Origin: Streptomyces venezuelae
GTDB lineage: Bacteria; Actinomycetota; Actinomycetes; Streptomycetales; Streptomycetaceae
Assembly (NCBI RefSeq): GCF_008642355.1
Contig: NZ_CP029193.1
Location: 7,278,001-7,342,000, forward strand
Direction: 5' to 3'
DNA length: 64,000 bases
Positions 7,762 to 15,048 of this stretch are shown piece by piece; the first letter of the stretch is position 1, and each line of letters starts with the position of its first letter. Position numbers and translations under genes: made by a program. The notes under the pieces are model-generated. The model did no database searches and was not told the DNA's origin. It saw only the letters and a list, made by a program, of their open reading frames with translations.

Positions 7762-7773
7762 GAAAGCGCTTTC
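7762..7773. promoter_or_regulatory. LacI-family-type operator GAAAGCGCTTTC
   Basis: A perfect 12-bp palindrome with the central CG lies 99 bp upstream of the ThuA-dehydrogenase start. It matches the common LacI/GalR-family sugar-repressor operator pattern. No LacI-type gene is in the window, so the repressor would act from elsewhere. It fits carbohydrate control of the secreted sugar-oxidising operon. Confidence 0.65.
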
Positions 7774-7962
7774 ACAATGCGGGACTCAGGGTAGGTTCCG
7801 GTTCCGCGGAGGGTCAATGGGTCGGACGGGCCGCGTGGGTTCCGGCCGAACGAGTCCTGCATGACGTCCCGCGCGCGGGGGAGGCTGGCCGGGAGACGCA
7901 CTCCGTCGACCATGGACCGCACGGCCATGGACCGTACGCACACGCACCAGGGAGCCCGCGCG

Positions 7963-8949
7963 ATGACCGACCGAGCCGACGACACCACCGCCACCGCCCC
8001 GACGCCCGCCTACACCGCGGGACTGCTCAACGCCGCGGACGGCGTGCCCGTGGCCACGTACACCTGGCTGCCGGCCGACGGCAGGCCCCGCGCGTACGTG
8101 CAGATCGCGCACGGTGCCGCGGAACACGCCCTGCGCTACGACCGCTTCGCCCGCCACCTGACCGAGCACGGCTACGGAGTGGTCGCCTCCGACCACCGCG
8201 GCCACGGCGCCACCGCCCAGGCGACCGGCGGCTACGGCGTGACCTCCGAGACGGCGGGCCCCGACGACGCCGACAGCTGGCGGGCGATCGTCGACGACCT
8301 GAAGGCCATCGGCGACCAGGTGCGCACGCTGCACCCCGGCGCCCCGTTCTTCCTCCTGGGACACAGCCTCGGCTCGATGCTCGCGCGGGACTACGCCCAG
8401 GAGTACGCCGACGGACTCGCCGGAGTGATCCTCTCCGGTACGTTCCGTTCGCTGCCCGGCGCCGAGATCGAGGGGTCCATCGCCCGCCTGGAACGCGAGG
8501 TCGCGGAGAACGGCCGGGCCGCGCGGTCGTCGTACGTCTCCGAACTCTTCGCCTCCTTCAACGACCCCTACGAGCACCGCACCGGGTTCGAGTGGCTCTC
8601 GCGGGACGAGGCCGAGGTCGACGCGTACGCCGCCGACGAGCGCTGCGGATTCGCCTTCTCGGCGGGCCTCTCCCTGGACTGGGTGCGCGCCGTACGGAAG
8701 ATCAACGACCCGCGCAACATCGCGCGCGTCCCCGCCGACCTGCCCGTCCACATCGCCGTCGGCGAGCAGGACCCCTGCAACCAGCGCATGACCCTGGTCC
8801 ACGAACTCCTGGAGGACTTCCGCTACGCGGGCGCGGAGGACCTCACCTGGAAGGGCTATCCGGACGCCCGCCACGAGATCCTCAACGAGACCAACCGGGA
8901 CGAGGTCCAGGAGGACTTGACGGCGTGGCTGGACAAGCGGGTGCTCTGA
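7963..8949 (+). CDS. Alpha/beta hydrolase (monoacylglycerol lipase/serine aminopeptidase-like)
   Basis: The 328-aa protein starts at ATG 7963, 8-9 nt after CAGGGAG; two earlier in-frame ATGs lack a ribosome site. It has the alpha/beta-hydrolase fold of the Hydrolase_4 group: AYVQIAHGAAEHALRYDRFA (oxyanion region), VVASDHRGHGAT, the nucleophile elbow LLGHSLGSMLARDYAQ (Ser near residue 137), the acid in IAVGEQDPCN and the catalytic His in YPDARHEILNE. This pattern belongs to cytoplasmic lysophospholipase/monoglyceride lipase-like esterases. There is no signal peptide. It stands alone in its transcription unit, with the MmcQ gene 62 bp downstream on its own promoter. Confidence 0.88.
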   Translation: MTDRADDTTATAPTPAYTAGLLNAADGVPVATYTWLPADGRPRAYVQIAHGAAEHALRYDRFARHLTEHGYGVVASDHRGHGATAQATGGYGVTSETAGPDDADSWRAIVDDLKAIGDQVRTLHPGAPFFLLGHSLGSMLARDYAQEYADGLAGVILSGTFRSLPGAEIEGSIARLEREVAENGRAARSSYVSELFASFNDPYEHRTGFEWLSRDEAEVDAYAADERCGFAFSAGLSLDWVRAVRKINDPRNIARVPADLPVHIAVGEQDPCNQRMTLVHELLEDFRYAGAEDLTWKGYPDARHEILNETNRDEVQEDLTAWLDKRVL

Positions 8950-8981
8950 CGCGGCCGCCGCCGAGAGGCCTCGAAGGCCGG

Positions 8982-9004
8982 ATGTCAGTGGCGTTGGCTA
9001 CGGT
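8982..9004 (+). promoter_or_regulatory. PafBC-type (RecA-NDp-like) DNA-damage promoter
   Basis: ATGTCAGTG (8982-8990), 8 bp, then TACGGT (8999-9004) matches the actinobacterial SOS-independent DNA-damage promoter TTGTCRGTG-N8-TANNNT with one mismatch. The ATG of the MmcQ/YjbR gene follows 7 bp after the -10 box, predicting a leaderless mRNA. PafBC dependence is inferred from the motif alone. Confidence 0.6.
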
Positions 9005-9011
9005 TCGTCGC

Positions 9012-9386
9012 ATGTCGAAGTCCAGATCCCGTGCCGGCCTCACCTCCGATGACGTGCGCCGCGTCGCGCTCGCCCTGCCGGAGACCGTGGAGAAAATCGC
9101 GTGGAGCATGCCCACGTTCCGCGTGGCCGGAAAGATGTTCGTGACGGTTCCCGACGACGAGACGTCGTTCGCCGTCCGCTGCCCGAAGGTCGAGCGCGAC
9201 GAACTGGTCCTCGCCGAGCCGGACAAGTTCTGGGTCGCCGCGCACGAGGCGGGGTCGGCGTGGGTGCGGGTGCGCCTCGCGGCCCTGGACGCCGACGAGC
9301 TCACGGACATCCTGGCCGACTCCTGGCGCCAGGCCGCACCGCCCCGACTCATCGAGCAGCACCCCGAGTTGGGCGTGGTGGCATGA
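9012..9386 (+). CDS. MmcQ/YjbR family protein
   Basis: This 124-aa protein has the MmcQ/YjbR (DUF419) fold signature: LTSDDVRRVALALPETVEK near the N-terminus, then a beta strand with TFRVAGKMFVTV, then FAVRCPKVERDEL and WVRVRL. The family has a DNA-binding-like fold but no firmly assigned activity; the name comes from a gene in the mitomycin C cluster. The ATG at 9012 lies 7 bp downstream of the -10 element of a DNA-damage-type promoter, so leaderless translation is likely; an upstream in-frame ATG at 8982 lies inside the promoter motif and is unlikely. The promoter suggests a role in tolerance to DNA damage, which is inference. Confidence 0.85.
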   Translation: MSKSRSRAGLTSDDVRRVALALPETVEKIAWSMPTFRVAGKMFVTVPDDETSFAVRCPKVERDELVLAEPDKFWVAAHEAGSAWVRVRLAALDADELTDILADSWRQAAPPRLIEQHPELGVVA

Positions 9387-9419
9387 TCCCACCGTTGCCG
9401 TAGGGAAGGGCGGGGGAGC

Positions 9420-10790
9420 GTGTCGAAGGGCTCGGAGGATCACTCGGGGACACGAGGGACACGAGGGACACGAGGGACACGAGGGGCACGAGGGGCGGGG
9501 GACGGCGGCAACTGGTCCCGTGACTTCGGCCTGTTCTTCGCGGCCCGTGCCGTGGCGAAGCTCGGCGACACGATGCTGCCGGTCGCCCTGGCCGCCGGGC
9601 TGCTGAAGCACGGCCATGGAGCCGGTGCGGTCGGCCTCGCGATGGCCGCCACCACCGTGTGCTTCGCGGGCCTCGTGATCTTCGGCGGGGTCTTCGCGGA
9701 CCGCTTCAGCACGCGCCTGCTGATGATCGGCGCGGACCTCGTCCGGCTCGGCACCCAGTCGCTCGCGGCGGTGTTCTTCTTCACCGGTCATGTCGTCCTC
9801 TGGCAGATCTGCGCGATCGGCGCCGTCAACGGCGCGGCTGCCGCCCTGTTCCAGCCGGGCGTCGCCAGTACGGTCCCGCGCCTCGCCGCCGACGTGCAGA
9901 AGGCGAACGGCGCGATACGCGTGGCCGAGTCGACCGCGTCCCTCGCGGGTCCGGCCGCCGCCGGAGTCCTGGTCGGCCTGGCGTCGCCGGGCGCCGTCTT
10001 CGCCGCGCACGCGGGGACGTACGGAGTCAGCGCCCTCTGTCTCCTCGTCCTGCGACTGCCGCCGGCCCGCCCGGGATCCCAGCCCCACAGCGACGGCTTC
10101 CGGGCCGATCTCGTGCAGGGCTGGCGCGAATTCCGGTCCCGTACCTGGCTGTGGGGCGTCATAGCCGTGTTCGGCGTACTGATGATCACCACCACGGGGC
10201 CGACCGTGCCGCTGGTGGCGACGCTCGTGGTCAAGGAGCACGGTTCCGGCGCCTACGGCCTGGTGAACTCCGCCCTGGGCGCGGGCACCGTCCTCGGCGG
10301 CCTCCTCGCCCTGCGGCTGCGCCCGCGCCGCATGCTCCGCGCCGGGGCGATCGCTCTGGTCGCCTACGCCGCCTTCCCTGCCGCCGTCGGCGCCCAGCTG
10401 AGTGTGCCGTGGATGTCGGCGGGCGCGGCGGTCGCGGGCGCGGGGGTCTCCTTCTGGGGCGTGATGTGGGCGACGAGTGTGCAGACGCAGGTCCCCCCGG
10501 ACGTCCTCAACCGCATCCACGCCTACGACGTCGCGGGCTCCCTCGCCCTGCTGCCCGTGGGCCAGGCCCTCGCCGGTCCCGCGGCGGCGGCCTTCGGCGC
10601 GGAGACGGTGCTGCTCACGGGTGGGGTGATGACGGTGGGGGTCTGCGTCGCCCTGCTCGCGATCCCGGCGATCAGCGGCCTGGTCCGGGCGGACGCCGCG
10701 ATGCTGTCGGGGCGTCCGCCCTCGTCCCGGTCGTTCCCGTCGTCCCGGTCGCGGGCGGCGGGGCGGGCCGGGTCGGACAGCGGCCGGTGA
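9420..10790 (+). CDS. MFS transporter (enterobactin-exporter/multidrug type)
   Basis: The 456-aa membrane protein begins at GTG 9420 after a GGGGGAG run; because that run is only 1 nt from the GTG, the true start is slightly uncertain. Residues 10-25 are a Gly-Thr-Arg repeat encoded by a 9-bp minisatellite and are probably a disordered cytoplasmic tail. The body has about 12 hydrophobic segments, starting RDFGLFFAARAVAKLGD. The usual loop 2-3 MFS motif appears as GGVFADRFSTR. Loops and the segment FQPGVASTVPRLAADVQ are typical of MFS_3 (EntS-like) exporters. Substrate unknown. The C-terminus is a Ser/Arg-rich tail. A hairpin directly after the stop ends the unit. Confidence 0.87.
   Translation: MSKGSEDHSGTRGTRGTRGTRGARGAGDGGNWSRDFGLFFAARAVAKLGDTMLPVALAAGLLKHGHGAGAVGLAMAATTVCFAGLVIFGGVFADRFSTRLLMIGADLVRLGTQSLAAVFFFTGHVVLWQICAIGAVNGAAAALFQPGVASTVPRLAADVQKANGAIRVAESTASLAGPAAAGVLVGLASPGAVFAAHAGTYGVSALCLLVLRLPPARPGSQPHSDGFRADLVQGWREFRSRTWLWGVIAVFGVLMITTTGPTVPLVATLVVKEHGSGAYGLVNSALGAGTVLGGLLALRLRPRRMLRAGAIALVAYAAFPAAVGAQLSVPWMSAGAAVAGAGVSFWGVMWATSVQTQVPPDVLNRIHAYDVAGSLALLPVGQALAGPAAAAFGAETVLLTGGVMTVGVCVALLAIPAISGLVRADAAMLSGRPPSSRSFPSSRSRAAGRAGSDSGR
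9449..9493 (+). repeat. 9-bp minisatellite (GACACGAGG)n in the MFS coding sequence
   Basis: Four perfect copies of GACACGAGG (9449-9484) are followed by one variant, GGCACGAGG (9485-9493). The period is three codons, so copy-number change keeps the frame (Gly-Thr-Arg repeats at the N-terminus). Confidence 0.9.
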
Positions 10791-10793
10791 TCC

Positions 10794-10830
10794 GGGTCAC
10801 AGGGCGCCCCGGCCCTCGCCCCAGTGACCC
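10794..10830 (+). terminator. Hairpin terminator after the MFS gene
   Basis: GGGTCAC-A-GGGCG (10794-10806) pairs with CGCCC-CA-GTGACCC (10817-10830), 3 bp after the TGA. There is no T tract. Confidence 0.55.
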
Positions 10831-10967
10831 CGACATGCCGGGGGAGAGGCGGCTCGTTTCCGCCCCTGCCCGCAGCCGACCCGGGAAGGCGTGAGCGATC
10901 ACCGGTCGGAGTGCGGTATTGTTTCGGTGCGCGTTCGGCCGGGGGAAACCCGAGGTCACACGGGCAA

Positions 10968-11041
<74 letters not shown>

Positions 11042-11060
11042 CTCGTAGGAGTCGCAGGTC

Positions 11061-11093
11061 AGGGGCCGTTTCAGAGCAATCTGAAGCGGCCCT
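11061..11093 (+). terminator. Terminator of tRNA-Pro
   Basis: AGGGGCCGTTTCAGA (11061-11075), loop GCAA, then TCTGAAGCGGCCCT (11080-11093) makes a stem of about 14 bp with one G-U pair, 20 bp after the tRNA. Confidence 0.75.
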
Positions 11094-11170
11094 CGATCAT
11101 GTCCGGGGTGTGGTCGGTGCCCGGGAAAATCGCGTGCCGTGTGAAGGGGACGCCCGCCAGGATGAGGACC

Positions 11171-11995
11171 ATGACTGGTGAGACGCCCGTGGGGAACCGG
11201 CAGGACGTGGAAGTCGGGGGAGCCGTGGGAGCCGGGGGAGAGCGGGGGCGGCCGCTCGCCCTGGTCACGGGGGCGGGACGGTCGGCGGGGATCGCGGCGT
11301 CCGTCGTACTGGATCTGGCGCGGAACGGATGGGACGTCGCCTTCACGTACTGGACTCCGTACGACGCGCGGATGCAGTGGGGCGCGGAGCCCGGTGCGCC
11401 CGAGGGATTGCGGGAGCAGGCGGGGTCCCTCGGGGCGAGAACGTTCGCGGTCGAGGCGGACCTGAGCGATCCGGCCGTGCCGGGGCAGCTCTTCGACGGC
11501 GTCGAGCGTGAGCTGGGGAACGTCAGCGCGCTGGTGCTCTGCCACTGCGAGTCCGTCGACTCCGGCCTGCTCGACACCACGGTGGAGAGTTTCGACCTGC
11601 ACTACGCGGTCAACGCGCGGGCGACATGGCTGCTGATCCGGGAGTACGGGCTGCGGTTCCGCGGGACGCACGGCAGTGGCCGCATCGTCAGCCTGACCAG
11701 CGATGACACCGCCGGCAATCTGCCGTACGGCGCCAGCAAGGGAGCGATGGACCGGATCACCCTGTCCGCCACGCGGGAACTCGCGCACCTGGGCGTGACC
11801 TGCAACGCGATCAACCCCGGACCGACCGACACCGGGTGGATGACCGAGGAACAGAAGACGGACATGATCCGCTTCACGCCTCTGGGACGCCTCGGCGTGC
11901 CGCGGGACTGCGCCCACCTCGTCTCGTTCCTCTGCTCCGCCGAGGGCGGATGGATCAACGGCCAGCTCCTCCAGAGCAACGGCGGCATGGCGTGA
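11171..11995 (+). CDS. Short-chain dehydrogenase/reductase
   Basis: This 274-aa protein starts at ATG 11171 (GAGG just upstream); a second in-frame ATG lies at 11162. After about 30 non-conserved residues it has the SDR cofactor motif VTGAGRSAGI, the NAG-like position replaced by LCHCES, the catalytic serine in IVSLTSDD and the YxxxK pair in LPYGASKGAMDR, then INPGPTDTGWM and a C-terminal WINGQLLQSNGGMA. It is a complete classical SDR, probably NAD(P)H-dependent. The following P450 overlaps it by 4 nt (GTGA), so the two are co-translated and may act in sequence on one substrate. It is 6 kb from the monensin genes; no monensin step needs it, so I treat it as separate. Confidence 0.87.
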   Translation: MTGETPVGNRQDVEVGGAVGAGGERGRPLALVTGAGRSAGIAASVVLDLARNGWDVAFTYWTPYDARMQWGAEPGAPEGLREQAGSLGARTFAVEADLSDPAVPGQLFDGVERELGNVSALVLCHCESVDSGLLDTTVESFDLHYAVNARATWLLIREYGLRFRGTHGSGRIVSLTSDDTAGNLPYGASKGAMDRITLSATRELAHLGVTCNAINPGPTDTGWMTEEQKTDMIRFTPLGRLGVPRDCAHLVSFLCSAEGGWINGQLLQSNGGMA

Positions 11996-13170
11996 CCGAC
12001 CCGACGCAGGACCCGCACTTCCCGCACGACCCGTACCCGGCCTACGCGGCGATGCGGTCCGCCTGCCCGGTGCGAGCCGTGCCCGCCGGATCCGGTGGCC
12101 GCACCAGCTACCTGATCACCGGCTATGCGGAGGCCCGCGCAGCGCTGGCCGACGCGCGGCTGTCGAAGGACACGGCCGCGTTCTTCGCGGACAAGGGGTC
12201 GAGCCGCCGCCTGCACCCGGCGGTGGCGCACACCATGCTGGCCGACGACCCGCCCCGGCACACGCGGCTGCGCGGGCTGGTGACCGCGACGTTCACGACC
12301 GGCGCCGTCGGGAAGCTGCGCCCGTTCATCGCACGCACCACGGACGACCTGCTGGACCAGTGGCCGTCGGGCGAGGAGTGCGACCTCGTGGCGGGCCTCG
12401 CGGTGCCGCTGCCGGTCATGGTGATCTGCGAACTGCTCGGCGTCCCGCAGGCCGACCGGCCCGATGTCCGGCGGTGGTCGGCGGAGCTGTTCGCGGCTGG
12501 GGCACCGGACGTCATCGACGCGGCGTCCCACGCGATGGCCGACTACATGACGGACCTGATCGCCGCCAAACGCCGGGCCCCAGGCGACTCGCTCCTCGAC
12601 CGGCTCATCGCGGCCCGCGACGGAAACGACCGCCTGAGCGAGGGAGAACTGCTCTCCCTCGCGGTGCTGTTGCTCGTCGCCGGACACGAGACGACCACGA
12701 ACTTCCTGGGCAACGCCGTCCTGGCACTCCTCCAGCACCCGGCCGAGCTGACCCGCCTCCGAAAGAACCCGGAGGCGATCCCCGGCGCGCTGGACGAGCT
12801 GCTGCGCTTCGACTCTCCGGTGAGCACGGCCACGTTCAGGTTCACCAAGGAAGCGGTCACGCTCGGCGGCACCGACATCCCGGCGGGCGTCCCGGTCCTG
12901 GTCGCGCTCGGAGCGGCGAACCGCGACCCGGCCCGCTTCCCCGCACCGGACTCGCTCGATCTGAACCGAGACGCTTCCGCGCACCTCGGCTTCGGTCACG
13001 GCATCCACCGCTGCGTCGGCGCTCCCCTCGCCAAGGCCGAGGCGGAGATCGCCCTGCGTGCGCTGCTCACGCGCTTCCCCGCGCTCCGGCTCGCCGTCCC
13101 GCACAACCACCTGACCTGGCGACACACCCGCCTCGTACGCGGCCTCGCGGCGCTGCCGGTCCTGACATGA
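11992..13170 (+). CDS. Cytochrome P450 (bacterial class I, CYP105/107-like)
   Basis: The 392-aa enzyme starts at GTG 11992 inside the SDR stop. It shows the I-helix oxygen-activation motif AGHETTTN, the K-helix ExxR in DELLRF, PERF-like DPARFPAPDSLDL and the heme-ligand loop FGHGIHRCVG with the thiolate Cys. It is a soluble monooxygenase needing ferredoxin and reductase from elsewhere; no ferredoxin gene is adjacent. The length and motifs match Streptomyces CYP105/107-type hydroxylases of secondary metabolism or xenobiotics. The monensin P450 MonD is reported on the far side of the PKS, so this is probably not it. Substrate unknown. Confidence 0.9.
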   Translation: MTDPTQDPHFPHDPYPAYAAMRSACPVRAVPAGSGGRTSYLITGYAEARAALADARLSKDTAAFFADKGSSRRLHPAVAHTMLADDPPRHTRLRGLVTATFTTGAVGKLRPFIARTTDDLLDQWPSGEECDLVAGLAVPLPVMVICELLGVPQADRPDVRRWSAELFAAGAPDVIDAASHAMADYMTDLIAAKRRAPGDSLLDRLIAARDGNDRLSEGELLSLAVLLLVAGHETTTNFLGNAVLALLQHPAELTRLRKNPEAIPGALDELLRFDSPVSTATFRFTKEAVTLGGTDIPAGVPVLVALGAANRDPARFPAPDSLDLNRDASAHLGFGHGIHRCVGAPLAKAEAEIALRALLTRFPALRLAVPHNHLTWRHTRLVRGLAALPVLT

Positions 13171-13341
13171 CCACGCCGCGTCACCGACGCGCGCATCCCC
13201 TCAAGAGGCGCGAGCCCACCCCCCCCGGCCCTGAACTCACCGTGACGCCTGGCTCCGCGCCATACCCTTACCCCGTAACCAGGTCCGCCGATGTGGCGAG
13301 CGGGTGAGGTGTTGGGACAATGAGGGATGGTGTTCAGGCAG

Positions 13342-13371
13342 CCGCTGCTTCTGATCGACCGATCGCAGCGG
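13342..13371 (+). other. Hairpin in the upstream region of the DUF4232-like gene
   Basis: CCGCTGC (13342-13348) pairs with GCAGCGG (13365-13371), with an inner GATC/GATC pair. It lies 56 bp before the ATG, so it may be a 5'-leader structure or an operator. No other signal is clear in 13171-13427. Confidence 0.35.
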
Positions 13372-13427
13372 AACGAACCATCTCTCCGCCCGGCAGGGCT
13401 CTCCCTGGGCGGCACGGAGGTACTCCC

Positions 13428-14270
13428 ATGAGCAGTCACGGACGTACGCGTCGTATCACCCGTACCGCCGCCCTGGTCGCCGCCGCGGCCATCGCCGCTC
13501 CGGCGGGGCTTCTGGCGGCAGCCGGGAACGCGTCGGCGGCCGCGCCCACCTGCCGCACGGATCAGCTGAAGGCGTCGTGGACCGACAAGGGCACGGCCAA
13601 GTCCGGAGCGCCCACGGGCGAGCAGGAGACGGCCGTGGTGGAGCTGAAGAACTCCGGCTCCGAGACCTGCACCCTGAAGGGGCAGCCCGGTGTCTCGTTG
13701 ACCGAGGGCAGGAACAGCGAGACCCTGCGCAACAGCAGTGACAAGCCGGAGCCGAAGCCGGTCTCGCTCGACCCGGGCAAGAGCACGACGTTCACTCTCG
13801 TCTTCCTCAGTGAGAAGGACGAGCCGAGGCAGGGCTTCACGCCGAAGACGGCCGTCGTGACTCCTCCCGGCAACAAGGACACCGTCGACCTGCCCTGGAA
13901 GTGGGGACCGGTCACCAAGCAGGAAAGTGCTACCCACCCGGGCAACTGGGTCGGGCCCGTCGGGGCGAGCGTCGATGTCTCCTCCGGCAAGGAGGCGGGC
14001 AAGAGCGGTCCTGGCAAAGTCGACTGCGGCAGTGGCCGGCACGGGCTGAGCGTCCGTGCCGTCACCACGCACGGCAAGGGCGCCTGCCCCACGGCGCACA
14101 AGGTCGCCGACGCGTACGGCAAGGCCCTGGACGCGAAGAAGAAGCCACCGGTCACCGTCACCGTGAACGGCGCGGCCTGGAAGTGCGACGAGAAGCAGGG
14201 CAAGGTCAATCCCTACCAGGAGTGCGTCAGCACGAAGGAGCGGGGCGAGAAGGTGCAGCTGCTCTCCTGA
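13428..14270 (+). CDS. Secreted DUF4232-like protein
   Basis: The 280-aa protein starts at ATG 13428, 7 nt after GGAGG. Residues 1-38 are a Sec signal (RTRRITRTAALVAAAA, cleavage near GNASA-AAP). The mature protein begins with CRTDQLKASW and has VVELKNSGSETCTLKGQPGV, the two-cysteine pattern of DUF4232 domains of actinobacterial cell-surface or secreted proteins. The second half (from about residue 165) adds VGPVGASVDV, a lysine-rich stretch and four more cysteines (VDCGSGRHG, KGACPTAHK, WKCDEKQG, YQECVSTKE), suggesting a disulfide-bonded second domain. Function unknown. The stop codon lies inside a threefold 15-bp tandem repeat. Confidence 0.8.
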   Translation: MSSHGRTRRITRTAALVAAAAIAAPAGLLAAAGNASAAAPTCRTDQLKASWTDKGTAKSGAPTGEQETAVVELKNSGSETCTLKGQPGVSLTEGRNSETLRNSSDKPEPKPVSLDPGKSTTFTLVFLSEKDEPRQGFTPKTAVVTPPGNKDTVDLPWKWGPVTKQESATHPGNWVGPVGASVDVSSGKEAGKSGPGKVDCGSGRHGLSVRAVTTHGKGACPTAHKVADAYGKALDAKKKPPVTVTVNGAAWKCDEKQGKVNPYQECVSTKERGEKVQLLS

Positions 14271-14305
14271 AGCCGGCTCTCCTGAAGCGGGCTCTCCTGA
14301 AGCGG
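14261..14305 (+). repeat. Three tandem 15-bp repeats spanning a stop codon
   Basis: GCTCTCCTGAAGCnG occurs at 14261, 14276 and 14291. The first copy supplies the last codons and TGA of the secreted-protein gene, and each further copy repeats an in-frame TGA. This is slippage-type duplication with no coding effect. Confidence 0.9.
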
Positions 14306-14513
14306 TACGCGACGTGTGGTGTCACCGTTCTCCCTCGCGGTGGCGCCACGCTCTTGTGCCGCTGCCCCGACAAGCTCCTGCAATCCAGTGACCGGGCGCG
14401 TGTCGAGCGCCGGATCACATCGTGTCTCCCGCGCAGCACCTACGTTTTTCTCCGCAGTGCAGACCGGGTTTTCTCGGAGGAAACTCGGCCCTTCGCCAAG
14501 GAGAAAAGACGGC

Positions 14514-14879
14514 ATGATGTTTCGAAATGCAGTGAGCGGATGTCTGGCGGTTGCTCTCGCTTCCGTCGCCTTCACCGGTATCGCCCAGGCGGACGCCCAG
14601 CACGTCCGGGACTCCGGCCCCTCGGTGTCGGCACCGGCCGCCAAGCCGGTCAAGGGCACCGTCACCTCGCGGCTCGGGGTCAACGTACGCCAGTACCCGA
14701 CCTCCAAGTCCAAGGTCGTCGGGACCTACCGCTACCGTCAGGTAATCGACCTGACCTGCAAGAAGACAAACGGTCAGCCGGTCAACGGAAACCGTGTCTG
14801 GTACAAGGTCAACAAGCCCAACGGGTGGGTCACCGCCGCCTACGTCAAGAACCACGCCGCGGTGCCCCTCTGCAAGTAG
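14514..14879 (+). CDS. Secreted bacterial SH3-domain protein
   Basis: The 121-aa protein has two adjacent ATGs (14514 and 14517) after AAGGAG (14498-14503), with 10-13 nt spacing. Residues 1-27 form a Sec signal ending at GIAQA-DAQ. Residues 45-121 form an SH3b-like domain: TVTSRLGVNVRQYPTSKSKV, then VIDLTCKKTNGQPVNGNRVW and KVNKPNGWVTAAYVKN. The RxxPxxxSxVVG core with a final W-V-x-x-x-Y-V is typical. Two cysteines (LTC and PLC) may form a disulfide. SH3b domains usually bind peptidoglycan or a protein partner outside the cell. A 14-bp hairpin follows. Confidence 0.85.
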   Translation: MMFRNAVSGCLAVALASVAFTGIAQADAQHVRDSGPSVSAPAAKPVKGTVTSRLGVNVRQYPTSKSKVVGTYRYRQVIDLTCKKTNGQPVNGNRVWYKVNKPNGWVTAAYVKNHAAVPLCK

Positions 14880-14896
14880 GCGGGCAGTCGCACTTC

Positions 14897-14929
14897 CTTC
14901 GGCCGGGCGCTCCATGCGCCCGGCCGAAG
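14897..14929 (+). terminator. Strong hairpin terminator after the SH3-domain gene
   Basis: CTTCGGCCGGGCGC (14897-14910) pairs perfectly with GCGCCCGGCCGAAG (14916-14929) around the loop TCCAT. It starts 18 bp after the stop codon. Confidence 0.85.
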
Positions 14930-15018
14930 CGGTATTGGCCTTTTGGTCAACGGAGACTGGCCTTTCAGGTGACGCGCTCGGCGGCGTCCGACTCGTAGCG
15001 TTATGTGTGTCGGAGGAA

Positions 15019-15036
15019 AGGAAAAAGGCTTTTCCT
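15019..15036 (+). promoter_or_regulatory. Purine-rich 5'-leader hairpin before the repeat secreted protein
   Basis: AGGAAAA (15019-15025) and TTTTCCT (15030-15036) pair around AGGC. The stem would hide one of two AGG-type ribosome-like sites (GGAGG at 15012-15016 stays free). It lies 12 bp before the first ATG, so it could influence translation. A TAGCGT that could be a -10 box lies at 14997-15002. Confidence 0.35.
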
Positions 15037-15048
15037 CGCCGCAGAGAA

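Noticed and set aside
7864..7962. Earlier in-frame ATGs of the alpha/beta hydrolase
   Set aside because: They lack a ribosome site and add a non-conserved Thr/His/Arg-rich stretch, whereas ATG 7963 has CAGGGAG before it.
9449..9493. Short tandem repeats as a CRISPR array
   Set aside because: Units of 9-21 bp are contiguous, without spacers, and lie inside reading frames; there are no cas genes.
11992..13170. The P450 as the monensin hydroxylase MonD
   Set aside because: It lies 5 kb outside the cluster boundary, coupled to an unrelated SDR, and monD is reported at the other end of the cluster; sequence comparison would settle it.
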